Assembly (NCBI GenBank): GCA_014238415.1
Contig: JABABA010000028.1
Span: 1 to 40,704, forward strand
Length of the DNA stretch: 40,704 nucleotides
Source of the DNA: Planctomycetota bacterium
GTDB lineage: Bacteria; Planctomycetota; UBA1135; GCA-002686595
Reading direction: 5' to 3'
Positions 26,732 through 35,640 of this stretch are shown here, in pieces. Below the pieces are notes generated by a model that worked only from the letters and a program-made list of their open reading frames with translations, had not been told where the DNA came from and searched no databases. The translations under genes were made by a program, and so were the position numbers. Within the stretch, counting starts at the first letter, position 1; every line of letters starts with the position of its first letter.

Positions 26732-27351
26732 GCTCTAGGGTTCTCAGCAGGGTAATTCAGAGGCGCCCAGAAGACGCCTCAGGCGCTCATGCCACCGAGC
26801 AAAGCTCGGCGCAAGTTGCGCGACGGGTTCGAAGGACCTTGGAAAGGCCCAGGGGGGTGCCTGACTCACCGGCCAGAAGGTCCGGTATTCAACAGGCGGC
26901 TCCATCAGGGGAGCGGGCGACCAACAGAACTGTGCGCTGGACTGAGCATGCGAAATCCAAGGTCTGATTTCGACCAACCCATCTCAACAATCCAACTCGG
27001 ACCCTCCTTTGGGCCCTGGAAACAAGGCACGGATTCGGGGGGCGAAGAGTCCGGACCCGAAGATCCAGAGCACACGGTCCGGGCAGATCCAGCGGGAAGG
27101 CGCCCTCAGGCTCCACCCTCTGCATCGACCCTATTGTCGTTCAATTCCCTGTACTGCGGGCATGGGAGCTTGAAAAACCACTCCCAGGCCACCCTAATCC
27201 CCTGCATGGCAAGGGGTTATGTCAAGTCTCTGAATGCGCTTCCATGCGCTCCAAAGGTCTCTGGCGGACCTCCCGGGGTCCACCCGCGGCGCCTCAGCCC
27301 CCATCCAGGGAACAGTTCCACAAGGACCCAGAAACTGGGCACCAGACAGGA
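26732..27351. other. Spacer between tRNA-Pro and rho
   Basis: About 620 bases without a convincing gene. Open frames here run into the tRNA or have no domain. It lies on the transcribed side of tRNA-Pro and upstream of rho, so it may be the rho 5' untranslated region. A perfect -35-like TTGACA on the minus strand (27225-27220) has no matching -10 at normal spacing. No terminator was identified. Confidence 0.4.
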
Positions 27352-27428
27352 TGGTCGGGGTGAGAGGATTTGAACCTCCGACCTCTGCGTCCCGAACGCA
27401 GCGCTCTACCAAGCTGAGCCACACCCCG
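27352..27428 (-). tRNA. tRNA-Pro (anticodon CGG), CCA encoded
   Basis: The 77-base cloverleaf is complete on the minus strand. The acceptor stem CGGGGTG pairs with CACCCCG, with a D-arm GCTCAGCTTGGTAGAGC, anticodon stem CTGCG/CGCAG with loop TTCGGGA, and T-arm GGAGG-TTCAAAT-CCTCT. The discriminator is A and CCA is encoded in the DNA (27354-27352). The anticodon CGG reads the proline codon CCG. A promoter lies just upstream, so it is probably transcribed on its own and may read through toward rho. Confidence 0.97.
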
Positions 27429-27447
27429 AGGGCCAAAAAGCCGGGGA

Positions 27448-27476
27448 AGAGTAGACCGCCCAAGGGCTCCCGTCAA
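27448..27476 (-). promoter_or_regulatory. Promoter of tRNA-Pro
   Basis: On the minus strand TTGACG (27476-27471) and TACTCT (27453-27448) are separated by 17 bases. Transcription would start near 27441, leaving a ~13-base leader before the tRNA 5' end. The -35 is near-consensus, the -10 weaker. Confidence 0.5.
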
Positions 27477-27524
27477 CTGCCGACGGCGCTCTCCATGGCA
27501 AATGCCCCCGCGTCCGGTTCCCTT

Positions 27525-29156
27525 CTAGCGCCCCAGATCCACAAAAACGCCCCCGTTGCCCTGAGCCAGGCGCTGCATGAAAGTCTTCTGGAACTCGCCA
27601 ATGGCGATGGTGTGCAAGACCACCTTGCGCAGCTCGTTGGCTTCGGCCACCCCCTTCAGGATGTCCTCGATGTCCACAATCTTGCCGTGGGTCGGTCGGC
27701 CGTCCGAGAGGAAGAAGATCGTGTCCACATCCATGAGGTAGGGATCGCGCTTGGCCTCCGTGTCCATGGCCAGGGCCCACCGCAGCGCGCCCCAGGTGTT
27801 GGTGCGGCCAGCAGCCAGATTCGCTGTGCCCACCAGACCGACCTCGGCCAGTTCGTTGTTGCTCGCGCCCCCGAGGGGCTCGAGCTTCTTGATCCAATCG
27901 AAAGCGCTGGACTTGGCCAACACGTTGGCCTTGACGAGTTTCTTCTTCCAGGGCTTCACCTTGGTAGCAAAGGAGAGAATGTTGAACATGGTGCGCTTGT
28001 CCAGGGTTTCGATGGTGCGTGCCAGCTCTGTCTTGACAATGTCCATGCGCGAGTAAGAAGGATAATTACCGTCCTTGAAACGATCCTTCTCCACGACCTC
28101 ACTCTCCATGGATCCGGACACATCGATCACGAAGAGCACTTTGCGGCTCTTGGATTGAATGCCATGGTAGACGGTTGCTTCGCCGGGTCCCGGCTGATAG
28201 ATCGCTTTCAGCTCCGCACGGCGCTTGGCGAGCTTGGCCAGCTCTTCCTTGGTCGGGATCTGGTAGCGGTCCTTGTATTGATTCCAGAAACGCTCCCAGA
28301 GTTCGACCCGCGAGCCAAAGGCTCGGGCTGTCAGGTACTCCAAGGCCGCGATCGCATCGTCCACGAGCCGCCCCTCTTCAACCTTCATGACCTCGATCAA
28401 CAAGGGAATGCTGTCCCGGTGGCGCACCTTGCCCAGGGCTGCAATTGCGCTGGCCCGCACCTGCCAGGCATCATCCACCAGCAACTCCCCTGCCGGGACG
28501 CGCACCTCATCCGCATTCATCTGGGCCAATCCATCGAGGGCGGCACAACGCACCGCCACCTCCTTGTCCTTGCAGAGAGGAACCAGATCTGCAATGAACT
28601 CCGGCTGATTCAAGGCCACCAGGGCCATCAGGGCGCGCCGGCGTACCTGCCAGGAACGGTCTGCCAGGCACTCGCGCACCGCGGCCCCATCGTGGCTCAG
28701 AGCACCGAAGGCCAGCACACGCAAGATCCCCAGGCGCACGGGCTCCTTCTTGCTGCTGGCCAGGAGCTCGATGATCGCTGCCTGACAAGCGGGATGAGTC
28801 AAGCCCGCCAGGACCCGCACCCCGGCTGTCACGACTGCGGGATCCTTGTCCCCCAAGATTGGTTCCAGCACACGCACCACCTGAGGATCGGTCTGGTCTT
28901 CCAGAGCAAGCACCGCTTCCACCCGGGAAGCTGAGTCCTTGTACTTGCGGAAGTACTTCTTGAACTCCCGCAGAAGATCATCCCGGAAACCTGCAGACTC
29001 TGGGGAACGGACTGCGGACGGCTCAGGCGCCCCTTCACCACGCGCAAGGCCGGATCCAAAGAGCAAGAGCAACGACCCCAGTGGCAGGACCAAAGCCCAG
29101 GGGGGCCCACAAGCGAAAGCGCGCGGACGATTCTGAGGGGAGGAGACGCTCATCAT
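27525..29156 (-). CDS. Exported HEAT-repeat and von Willebrand factor A protein
   Basis: 543 residues from the ATG at 29156. A hydrophobic segment (PPWALVLPLGSLLLLFGSGLARG) looks like a signal peptide. HEAT-like helical pairs (about 75-280: DPQVVRVLEPIL, DPAVVTAGVRVLAGL, RSWQVRRRALMALVAL, DAWQVRASAIAAL) are followed by a vWA domain from about 335 to the end. Its metal-binding site is intact: DVSGS (345-349), the Thr in RTNTWG and FLSDGRPT. Likely a periplasmic protein-protein interaction module; partner unknown. Starts at GTG 29189 or ATG 29153/29156 are possible; none has a clean ribosome site. It lies ~110 bases downstream of the 730-residue membrane protein gene on the same strand. Confidence 0.9.
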   Translation of the reverse strand: MMSVSSPQNRPRAFACGPPWALVLPLGSLLLLFGSGLARGEGAPEPSAVRSPESAGFRDDLLREFKKYFRKYKDSASRVEAVLALEDQTDPQVVRVLEPILGDKDPAVVTAGVRVLAGLTHPACQAAIIELLASSKKEPVRLGILRVLAFGALSHDGAAVRECLADRSWQVRRRALMALVALNQPEFIADLVPLCKDKEVAVRCAALDGLAQMNADEVRVPAGELLVDDAWQVRASAIAALGKVRHRDSIPLLIEVMKVEEGRLVDDAIAALEYLTARAFGSRVELWERFWNQYKDRYQIPTKEELAKLAKRRAELKAIYQPGPGEATVYHGIQSKSRKVLFVIDVSGSMESEVVEKDRFKDGNYPSYSRMDIVKTELARTIETLDKRTMFNILSFATKVKPWKKKLVKANVLAKSSAFDWIKKLEPLGGASNNELAEVGLVGTANLAAGRTNTWGALRWALAMDTEAKRDPYLMDVDTIFFLSDGRPTHGKIVDIEDILKGVAEANELRKVVLHTIAIGEFQKTFMQRLAQGNGGVFVDLGR

Positions 29157-29266
29157 CACCAAGCTAGTCCCTGAGGGGGGGGAAGACACCTCCCTGATGG
29201 AATCAGCATGATCTGCGGATACGATTTGGAAGTCCCCACCACATGCCAGGGGCCTGAGGCAGGAGC

Positions 29267-31459
29267 TCAGTTCTCGGTCTTGCGCCGAAGGGTGGTTCGC
29301 GAGCCCTCAAGGGAATCCGCGAGCCGCGCCCCGTGCAAGGTGATCTTGAAACCCTCATCGGTCCAGAGGGTCACTGAATCCCCCTCCTGACTGATCAGAT
29401 GACCCACAAAGAGGCCCCCTGGGGCATGCACACGCACTCTCGGACGCCCGGCGTACTCATGCTTGCGGGTCTTCTGACCCCGTGAATCCACCTGGATTGG
29501 ATCGAGTTTTTCGATCTTGTCAATGCGCTCGCCGTCGAGACTCATGGTGCCGAGCCCGGTCTCGATCCAGGCCCGATTCTGTCCCAGGGCCACCAGGCGG
29601 CCCTCGAAGAGTTCGCCCCCCACCATCAAGATGCGTACAGCCCCTACCCGTGGAGTGGTCACCCGACTGGGGTTGTCGAGCATGGCAAGTGAGGGTTCGC
29701 TACCTGTCCAGCTGCCCTGCTTGTCAGCCCTGCGCAGGGTGCCCGTGGGTGTCTGCACCAAGGGGTCGCCGTCCCGGCGGGGATCAATCGCCGGAGCCAC
29801 CTGCTCGGGAACCAGCATGGCCCAGGCAAAGGGAGTGCTGGCCTGAGGAATCGACGAGTACTTGTCCGCCAGAGTCGCCCCGCGGGTCCAGATCGCACCC
29901 ACGCCCCCGGGACCCGAGGGAATCACCGTCATGAATTCCATGCTGTGGGTCATGGGTCCAGGATCGCTGGGCAGGGATGCCGTGATGGGCTCAGGGGTGA
30001 ACTTGGGTTGGGGCGCTGGCTCAGTGGCTTCTGCCACAGTCATCAGTGCTCCGGGTTCGCTCATCGGATCCCAGCGACCGAGTCGTTGGAGGCGCTGGCG
30101 CGGACTCTCGTCCGGGCAGAGCATGCGCGGTGTTGGAGACCAGAGCACGCCGGCTCCCGTGGGGTCTTGCCCAAGCAGAACGAACCAGGCCAGAGCCGCG
30201 TCTTCGGAAGAGAGGCTCAAGGGCCCGGATTGGATCGGGGACTCTTCCACTTGGATGATCGGTGCGCTGGGGGCTTTCGCGACAGGTTGACTGAAAACAG
30301 GCGCGGGCCGAGCAAAGACCCGATCGAGTTGGTCAAGGATTGCGATGGCGGCGGCCCTGTCGGCCGTGACGATGGGAAAGCTCGGAGTCGGAGGGGACTG
30401 CTTGGGAGCCTCCTGCCCCTGAGCCACCGACTTGTGTACGGAGAGCTGCTTGTCCCTGGACACGACCTGGGAAACGGGAGGACTGACTGGGACCCTTGCA
30501 GGGCCCGATGGTTCCGGCTCAGGGGATCCCTCTTCGACAGGACCTTGGACGAACGTGCTCTTCCCGCTCAACGAGACCTGCACCTGGCTGGGCTTTCGTT
30601 GGGGCACCTGACTGATGGGTTGGGAGATCCTGGAACCTGGTGCGGGCGCCCCGCCCCGCTCCCTGCGGATCGGGGACAGCACGCGCGGACCCGGAGTTCC
30701 GGTCTTCAACGGCAGGTCCGGCCCCTGCAGGCGCACACCGCTCTCGATGGAGTGGCTGGGTGCGAGAGGATCAGCCCCGACGCTGGTCTGTGTCTCACCG
30801 GAATCGCTGAGCATCCGGATTGCAGCCATGCCAAGAAAGCCCACCAACAACGCAGCAGAGACCTGTTTGATGAGACCAGGTGGCATGCTCGCTGCCCTCC
30901 TTTCAGAACAACTCCAACTGCCCGCCATGGCAGGGCCTGCTTCATTCAGAATTGGCGCGGCGGGAGCAGGGCCTGCTTCATCGAAGGTGTGCAACCAGGA
31001 GTCCTCACCCAGAACTGGATGGATGGACGCGTTCGGGGCTGAGCATTCCTGTGGGTCGCCCGCTTGGACGGGAACTCCTTCAGCAGGAGGTTCTGGCAGT
31101 TGGACCGATTCCTGGACGGGGACCTGCTCGTCGACTTGCTCCTCGAGAGAATCAGTGCCGCCACACGAGCCCTCTTCCGATGCTGCGGCCAAACCGGAAT
31201 CCAGGTTTTTCTGAAACAGCCAGCTCTCGGGCTCTGTCTGCGATTGATGTTCGACAAGGGACTCGCCCGGATCAGAAGCCGGAGCCTCCACATCCACGGG
31301 ATCACTGAGTAACCAGGAGCCCTCTGGCAATGAAACCGGAGACACAACTTCCGTGGGTTCACTCTGCGAGATCTCAGCCGAAGACGACTCGGGATTCACT
31401 TCAGAATCGGCTGGGTCGTCCGGAAACCAGGGTTCGAACGGGGATTCAGGCTGGGCCAT
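29267..31459 (-). CDS. Unrecognised membrane protein with spaced Trp motifs and two C-terminal SH3/Sm-like repeats
   Basis: 730 residues; I do not recognise the family. Residues 1-190 are acidic and low-complexity, with five short Trp motifs: EPWFPDD (W11), GSWLLSD (W49), ESWLFQK (W80), DSWLHTF (W155) and GSWSCSE (W182). One membrane segment follows (about 196-216, LIKQVSAALLVGFLGMAAIRML). A long Pro/Ser/Gln-rich stretch runs to about 380, then a helical piece (DRAAAIAILDQLDRVF). Two repeats of ~45 residues end the chain (about 608-652 and 674-718), sharing VRI..GGELFEGRLVALG / VRVHAPGGLFVGHLISQEG and resembling small SH3- or Sm-like barrels. The predicted topology is N-terminus inside, C-terminus in the periplasm. 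The vWA gene downstream may be a partner (inference). Confidence 0.8.
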   Translation of the reverse strand: MAQPESPFEPWFPDDPADSEVNPESSSAEISQSEPTEVVSPVSLPEGSWLLSDPVDVEAPASDPGESLVEHQSQTEPESWLFQKNLDSGLAAASEEGSCGGTDSLEEQVDEQVPVQESVQLPEPPAEGVPVQAGDPQECSAPNASIHPVLGEDSWLHTFDEAGPAPAAPILNEAGPAMAGSWSCSERRAASMPPGLIKQVSAALLVGFLGMAAIRMLSDSGETQTSVGADPLAPSHSIESGVRLQGPDLPLKTGTPGPRVLSPIRRERGGAPAPGSRISQPISQVPQRKPSQVQVSLSGKSTFVQGPVEEGSPEPEPSGPARVPVSPPVSQVVSRDKQLSVHKSVAQGQEAPKQSPPTPSFPIVTADRAAAIAILDQLDRVFARPAPVFSQPVAKAPSAPIIQVEESPIQSGPLSLSSEDAALAWFVLLGQDPTGAGVLWSPTPRMLCPDESPRQRLQRLGRWDPMSEPGALMTVAEATEPAPQPKFTPEPITASLPSDPGPMTHSMEFMTVIPSGPGGVGAIWTRGATLADKYSSIPQASTPFAWAMLVPEQVAPAIDPRRDGDPLVQTPTGTLRRADKQGSWTGSEPSLAMLDNPSRVTTPRVGAVRILMVGGELFEGRLVALGQNRAWIETGLGTMSLDGERIDKIEKLDPIQVDSRGQKTRKHEYAGRPRVRVHAPGGLFVGHLISQEGDSVTLWTDEGFKITLHGARLADSLEGSRTTLRRKTEN

Positions 31460-31760
31460 TGGGCTTCTGCTGGGTTGGATCTGAGTTGCCGGAACTTGCG
31501 GGACAGGGTGGGAGGAACTGACTGGCGCCTAGAACACACCGGCAGCCGCCCCTCTTCCAATCGGCAGAGCACGCGCAGAGACCGTAGGGCAGCTGCCTGG
31601 AAAGCGGCCGCCCCCCCCTCCAGACCCCGCCAGACCTTTGCAGGGCCTCGTAAAGAGCCCTTGCCCCAAACCCCGTCCCAGAACTGCACCAGAGGGGGAC
31701 ACTGCAACTCTTCCAGGGTCTGGGTCTTACTCTCTTGCGCGGGAGCATTCTCTTCTCAGA
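31460..31760. other. Divergent spacer between the orphan membrane protein and the DUF885 gene
   Basis: About 300 bases holding the promoters of two divergent genes. It includes a C9 run near 31611-31619. I could not identify a convincing promoter pair, operator or RNA gene. Confidence 0.4.
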
Positions 31761-33509
31761 ATGACCCCCATGAAGGCAACCTCTCTATCCCCTATTGTCA
31801 TCCTCCTGTTCGCTTGCACCGGCACCTCTGCAGCTACTCTTCAGCAGTCTCCCCCTACGGTTGAGCGTGATCGGACTGCGCGGCTCCCGGAGCTATGCAG
31901 CACCTATCAAGCAGATCGAGGAGCCCTTGGCCGCCTGCGCAACTACGCCTTCTCCAAGCCACGCCTCGATGCGCGTGAGGCGTTGACCAGAAAGTGGCTC
32001 GCCCGCTTGGATGCCATCGAATTCGATCAACTGCCCTCACGATCCGACCAGATCGACTGGTTGCTGCTCGACAATCAGGTCAGGCGTGACCTCGCAAGGG
32101 TTGCCTTCGATCGGTCGAAGGAAGCGGAGACGGCCCCTCTTGTCCCCTTCATCGCTCCCCTGATGGAACTCTTGGAGGCCCGAGCTCTTCGCAAGCTCCC
32201 CGATCCGCGCGCGGCCTCAGAGGTGCTCTATCAGGCCAAACGAGACATCGAGACTGCGCGTGAGGCGAACGACGCGAATGAAGAACTCAAGGTGAAGGGA
32301 ACCATCGCTCGCCGTGCCGCAAGCCAACTCTCAACGGTGCGCACCGCACTCGCAGCCTGGTACCGCTTCGGTGTGGGCTATGACCCGCTTTTCTCATGGT
32401 GGTGCAAGGCGCCCTGGGAGGAACTCGAAACAGCACTCAGAGAATACGGTGACCATCTTGAGCGAGACGTCGGCGGCCTGGATCCAACGGACGATGATGC
32501 CCTGGTGGGTGACCCAATCGGGCGCGAGGCACTCCTGACCGAACTCTCCTTCGAGCGTGTTCCGTACACGCCCGAACAGCTCATCGCCATCGCTGAGCGC
32601 GAATTCAAATGGTGTGACGCACGGCGCAAGGAGGCCGCCGAAGAGCTAGGCTTCGGCGATGACTTTTTTGCCGCACAACAGCATGTACGCAGCCTGCATG
32701 TGGAACCAGGTGGTCAGCCGGAGCTGATACGCGCGTTGGCAGACGAAGCTGTCACTTTCCTCGAAGAACGCGATCTGGTCACGATCCCAGCGCTGGCAAA
32801 GGAGAGCTGGCGTATGGGGATGATGTCGCCCTCGCGTCAGAAGTACTCGCCCTACTTCACGGGGGGAGAAGTCATCTCGATATCCTACCCAACGGATGGC
32901 ATGGGCCATGATGCGAAGATGCAATCCATGCGCGGGAACAACATCCACTTCTCACGCGCTACTGTGCATCACGAGTTGATCCCGGGCCATCATCTGCAAC
33001 ACTTCTACGCCGCACGCTGGAACCATCACCGCGGCGGATTCTCTACACCGTTCTATATCGAAGGATGGGCACTCTATTGGGAAATGCGACTGTGGGACAT
33101 GGGCTTCGCCCGCAGCCCAGAGGACGAAATTGGGATGCTCTTCTGGCGCTCCCACCGCTGCGCGAGAATCCTCTTCTCCCTCAACTACCACCTCGGAAAC
33201 TGGTCGCCCCAGGAGTGCGTTGAGTTCCTCGTCGCCCGAGTTGGACACGAGCGAAACAACGCGACAGCCGAGGTGCGACGATCGATCAGGGGGGGCTATG
33301 GGCCCCTCTATCAGGCCGCATACATGCTGGGCGGTCTGCAGCTCGTCGCCCTTCACAAGGAACTGGTCCAAGACGGCGACTGGAACGAGAGGGAATTCCA
33401 TGACGCAGTCCTCAAGCAATCCTCGATTCCGATTGAACTCGTCAGGGCTGCGCTTGGCACCGCCACACTCAGCCGAAAAGAGCAGTCAGCTTGGAGATTC
33501 AACGACTAG
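31761..33509 (+). CDS. Exported DUF885 family zinc metallopeptidase-like protein
   Basis: 582 residues. The N-terminus MTPMKATSLSPIVILLFACTG is a signal sequence, and LFAC fits a lipoprotein signal, so the protein may be lipid-anchored. The rest is the DUF885 fold, with the metal-binding motif HHELIPGHH (403-411) and the downstream glutamate in EGWALYWE (E434). Family members are thought to be carboxypeptidase- or dipeptidase-like; the substrate here is unknown. ATG at 31761 or 31770 begins the signal peptide; an earlier in-frame ATG (31638) would bury it and is unlikely. No clear ribosome site. Transcribed alone, convergent with selB. Confidence 0.92.
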   Translation: MTPMKATSLSPIVILLFACTGTSAATLQQSPPTVERDRTARLPELCSTYQADRGALGRLRNYAFSKPRLDAREALTRKWLARLDAIEFDQLPSRSDQIDWLLLDNQVRRDLARVAFDRSKEAETAPLVPFIAPLMELLEARALRKLPDPRAASEVLYQAKRDIETAREANDANEELKVKGTIARRAASQLSTVRTALAAWYRFGVGYDPLFSWWCKAPWEELETALREYGDHLERDVGGLDPTDDDALVGDPIGREALLTELSFERVPYTPEQLIAIAEREFKWCDARRKEAAEELGFGDDFFAAQQHVRSLHVEPGGQPELIRALADEAVTFLEERDLVTIPALAKESWRMGMMSPSRQKYSPYFTGGEVISISYPTDGMGHDAKMQSMRGNNIHFSRATVHHELIPGHHLQHFYAARWNHHRGGFSTPFYIEGWALYWEMRLWDMGFARSPEDEIGMLFWRSHRCARILFSLNYHLGNWSPQECVEFLVARVGHERNNATAEVRRSIRGGYGPLYQAAYMLGGLQLVALHKELVQDGDWNEREFHDAVLKQSSIPIELVRAALGTATLSRKEQSAWRFND

Positions 33510-33679
33510 GTCTTGAAACCAAATAGCGCTGATGGTTGAGGGGCCTTCATGGATCGCAAGCAAACCCTGATCTTCACGGAGTTCCGCCAGGAGGCAGCCT
33601 CCAGTGACAGGAAGACTGCAGCCGCACCTGGCAGCGACCGAGGCAGGATCAGCCTACGACTCTCAAACACCGATCCGGT

Positions 33680-35593
33680 TCAGCGGGAACGCAACACCCG
33701 ACCTGCGCCCCGGCGCTGAGTCAGGCCACTGGAATCGAAGCTCTCAAGCACAGGAATCAGGAACTTGCGCGTTGTTCCCAATGCTGTCCGCAGTTCAGGG
33801 ATCTTTAGTTCTCCATTGCGCTCACAGTTGCTGATCACTGCTTCGCGCATTTTCTGATTCGCCTCGGCCCAAAGAAACATCTCACCAGAAATGTGCACGA
33901 CCTCCCCCTCATCCACCAGCAACTGCAGAATCGTCCGCAAGTCATTGCTCCCGAGTCCCAGGGCCGCAGCCATTTCGGAAGAAGTGGGCGGCTGATAGTT
34001 TCCCTCGCGTAGCAAGCTCAGGATCTTCTCACGACGCCCGCGGGTGACCTCATCCAACTCAACCGTGCGATCCGCAGGGGCCACCATGCCAGCTCCAACC
34101 CGTTGGAACTCCTCTGCCTGCACCAGGCGCTCCAAGAGCTGATCAGTCAGAGCCACATCCAGATTGATCCCTGAGCGCAGATCACGCACATCCATGCGCG
34201 AGCGGGTCGGATTGGCTTCAAACCAGGAGTTGACGGCCGCTCGCAATTGATCCTGCACAACCAGAAGGACCTGCTTGTGGATCCAACGTCCTGGAGCCAG
34301 TTCCACCGTGAGTTCCCTGCAAGCCAGGGTGCTCAGCAGGGCGCGAACCTCGTCCTTGGGCAGCTTGAGGATCACGGTCAGATCCTCGACACTCAGCCAG
34401 TGCTCCGATGCGCGCAACAGATGGGATTCCAACAGAGCCTCGGAGGAGCCCAGGCTCTGGACTTGGCGGGCAAGTTCGTCGATTACAAAGCCCTTGAAGC
34501 GTTTCAACCGGTAACGGCTCTCTTCCAGGATCACTCCGCCACCCAATGTCTCCATCGGCGAGGCGCGACGCAGGACAAAGTGATCTCCAGGGGCACAGAT
34601 GACGGGATCCTCCAGGCGCAATTGAACCAGACCCTCTTCGCCAGGTTCCATTTGATCCTGCTCCAGCAAGATCACCTCACCCAGGACCTCAGCAGTACCG
34701 AGGTGCAGCCGTATCGGCGTGCGGTTTCCAATGCCACCTAGGGTGCTGTGCAGAATGCGCAGTGTAGCGCCGAGCATTGTCTGCGCTTTGAAGTATCCCG
34801 GGGTTGCCAGGACCGCGCCCCTGGTCACCTCTTTGTGATCCACATCGCTGAGATTGACCGCGGTGGAATGGCCCGCCCGGGCTTGATCAGTGCCCTCGTG
34901 GTAGGCCTGCAATCCTCGCACCTTGCCCTTGCCGCCCCGTGGCAGGACCTCAAGCAGGTCCCCAGTCCTGACATTGCCGGAAACCGGTATGCCGGTCAGG
35001 ATCGTCCCAAAGCCCTTGGCGCTGAAGACACGTTGGACCGGCATGCGAAAGACTCCATCAGCCTGACGAGGGGTGAGGGCGCTGGCCCGCTGCTCCAATT
35101 GGTCTTTGAATTGTTCGATGCCCTCGCCAGTTGTGGCAGAGACCCGCACCACAGGGGCGTCCTCCAGAAAAGTCCCGCGGGTGACCTCACGCAACTCCTC
35201 CACCGCCAGATCAGCCATTCCCGGCTCTACCAGATCGATCTTGTTGAGCACGAGCAAGCCGTCGCGCACACCCAGAAGATCCATGATCTCCAGATGCTCC
35301 CGGGTCTGGGGCATGACCCCGTCGTCAGCAGCCACAACCAGCAGCACCAGATCAATACCCGTGGCCCCGGCCACCATATTGCGCAAGAAGCGCTCGTGCC
35401 CCGGCACATCCACCAGGCCGACCTGGCGCCCATCGGGCAGGGTCATGCGCGCAAAACCCAGGTCGATGGTCATGCCCCGCTCCTTCTCCTCGGCCCAACG
35501 GTCTGGATCGGTGCCCGTGAGCAGTCTCACCAAGGATGACTTGCCGTGATCGATGTGACCTGCGGTACCGATGATGATGGGCTGGATCTTCAA
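33680..35593 (-). CDS. selB: Selenocysteine-specific elongation factor SelB
   Basis: 637 residues; a GTPase that brings Sec-tRNA to UGA codons marked by a SECIS hairpin. The G domain begins at once: GTAGHIDHGKSS (G1), DVPGHERF (G3), NKID (G4). EF-Tu-like domains 2 and 3 follow, then four C-terminal winged helices (about 370-637) for SECIS RNA binding. TTG at 35593 is the start that leaves the family N-terminus (KIQPIIIGTAGHIDHGK). It has no ribosome site and overlaps the stop of a leader ORF (TTGA). The frame stays open for 59 more residues upstream, but that stretch is Arg/Ser/Gly-rich with no good start. No selA, selC or selD, and no selenoprotein, is visible here. Confidence 0.94.
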   Translation of the reverse strand: MKIQPIIIGTAGHIDHGKSSLVRLLTGTDPDRWAEEKERGMTIDLGFARMTLPDGRQVGLVDVPGHERFLRNMVAGATGIDLVLLVVAADDGVMPQTREHLEIMDLLGVRDGLLVLNKIDLVEPGMADLAVEELREVTRGTFLEDAPVVRVSATTGEGIEQFKDQLEQRASALTPRQADGVFRMPVQRVFSAKGFGTILTGIPVSGNVRTGDLLEVLPRGGKGKVRGLQAYHEGTDQARAGHSTAVNLSDVDHKEVTRGAVLATPGYFKAQTMLGATLRILHSTLGGIGNRTPIRLHLGTAEVLGEVILLEQDQMEPGEEGLVQLRLEDPVICAPGDHFVLRRASPMETLGGGVILEESRYRLKRFKGFVIDELARQVQSLGSSEALLESHLLRASEHWLSVEDLTVILKLPKDEVRALLSTLACRELTVELAPGRWIHKQVLLVVQDQLRAAVNSWFEANPTRSRMDVRDLRSGINLDVALTDQLLERLVQAEEFQRVGAGMVAPADRTVELDEVTRGRREKILSLLREGNYQPPTSSEMAAALGLGSNDLRTILQLLVDEGEVVHISGEMFLWAEANQKMREAVISNCERNGELKIPELRTALGTTRKFLIPVLESFDSSGLTQRRGAGRVLRSR

Positions 35594-35640
35594 GGGAGGG
35601 GGGGGCGCCTCTTGGGAGCGGGCGCAGATGCTAACCCCAT
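35590..35640 (-). CDS. Leader ORF overlapping the selB start, or frameshifted selB N-terminus
   Basis: ATG at 35640 encodes MGLASAPAPKRRPPLP and stops at TGA (35592-35590), which overlaps the selB TTG (35593-35591). AGGAG (35650-35646) sits 5 bases before the ATG, a strong site. The ORF crosses a G8 run (35598-35605 on the plus strand). One extra base in that run would join this ATG in frame to SelB. So it is either a coupled leader peptide or a homopolymer error or slippage site at the true SelB start. Confidence 0.5.
   Translation of the reverse strand: MGLASAPAPKRRPPLP

Noticed and set aside
27125..27150. GTTCAATTCCC resembling a tRNA T-loop
   Set aside because: The flanking bases do not form a T-stem or an acceptor stem, so there is no tRNA.
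27220..27225. Perfect TTGACA on the minus strand, possible rho promoter
   Set aside because: No acceptable -10 lies 16-18 bases downstream; the nearest candidates are 19-20 bases away and weak.
26789..27373. 194-codon plus-strand open frame upstream of rho
   Set aside because: It runs into the tRNA-Pro gene, has no domain and no ribosome site.
27234..28934. 566-codon plus-strand open frame
   Set aside because: It crosses the tRNA-Pro gene and the antisense strand of the vWA protein; no domain is seen.
33510..33679. Search for tRNA-Sec or a terminator between DUF885 and selB
   Set aside because: Only a short GGAGG-CAG-CCTCC hairpin without a T tract is present; no tRNA-like fold.
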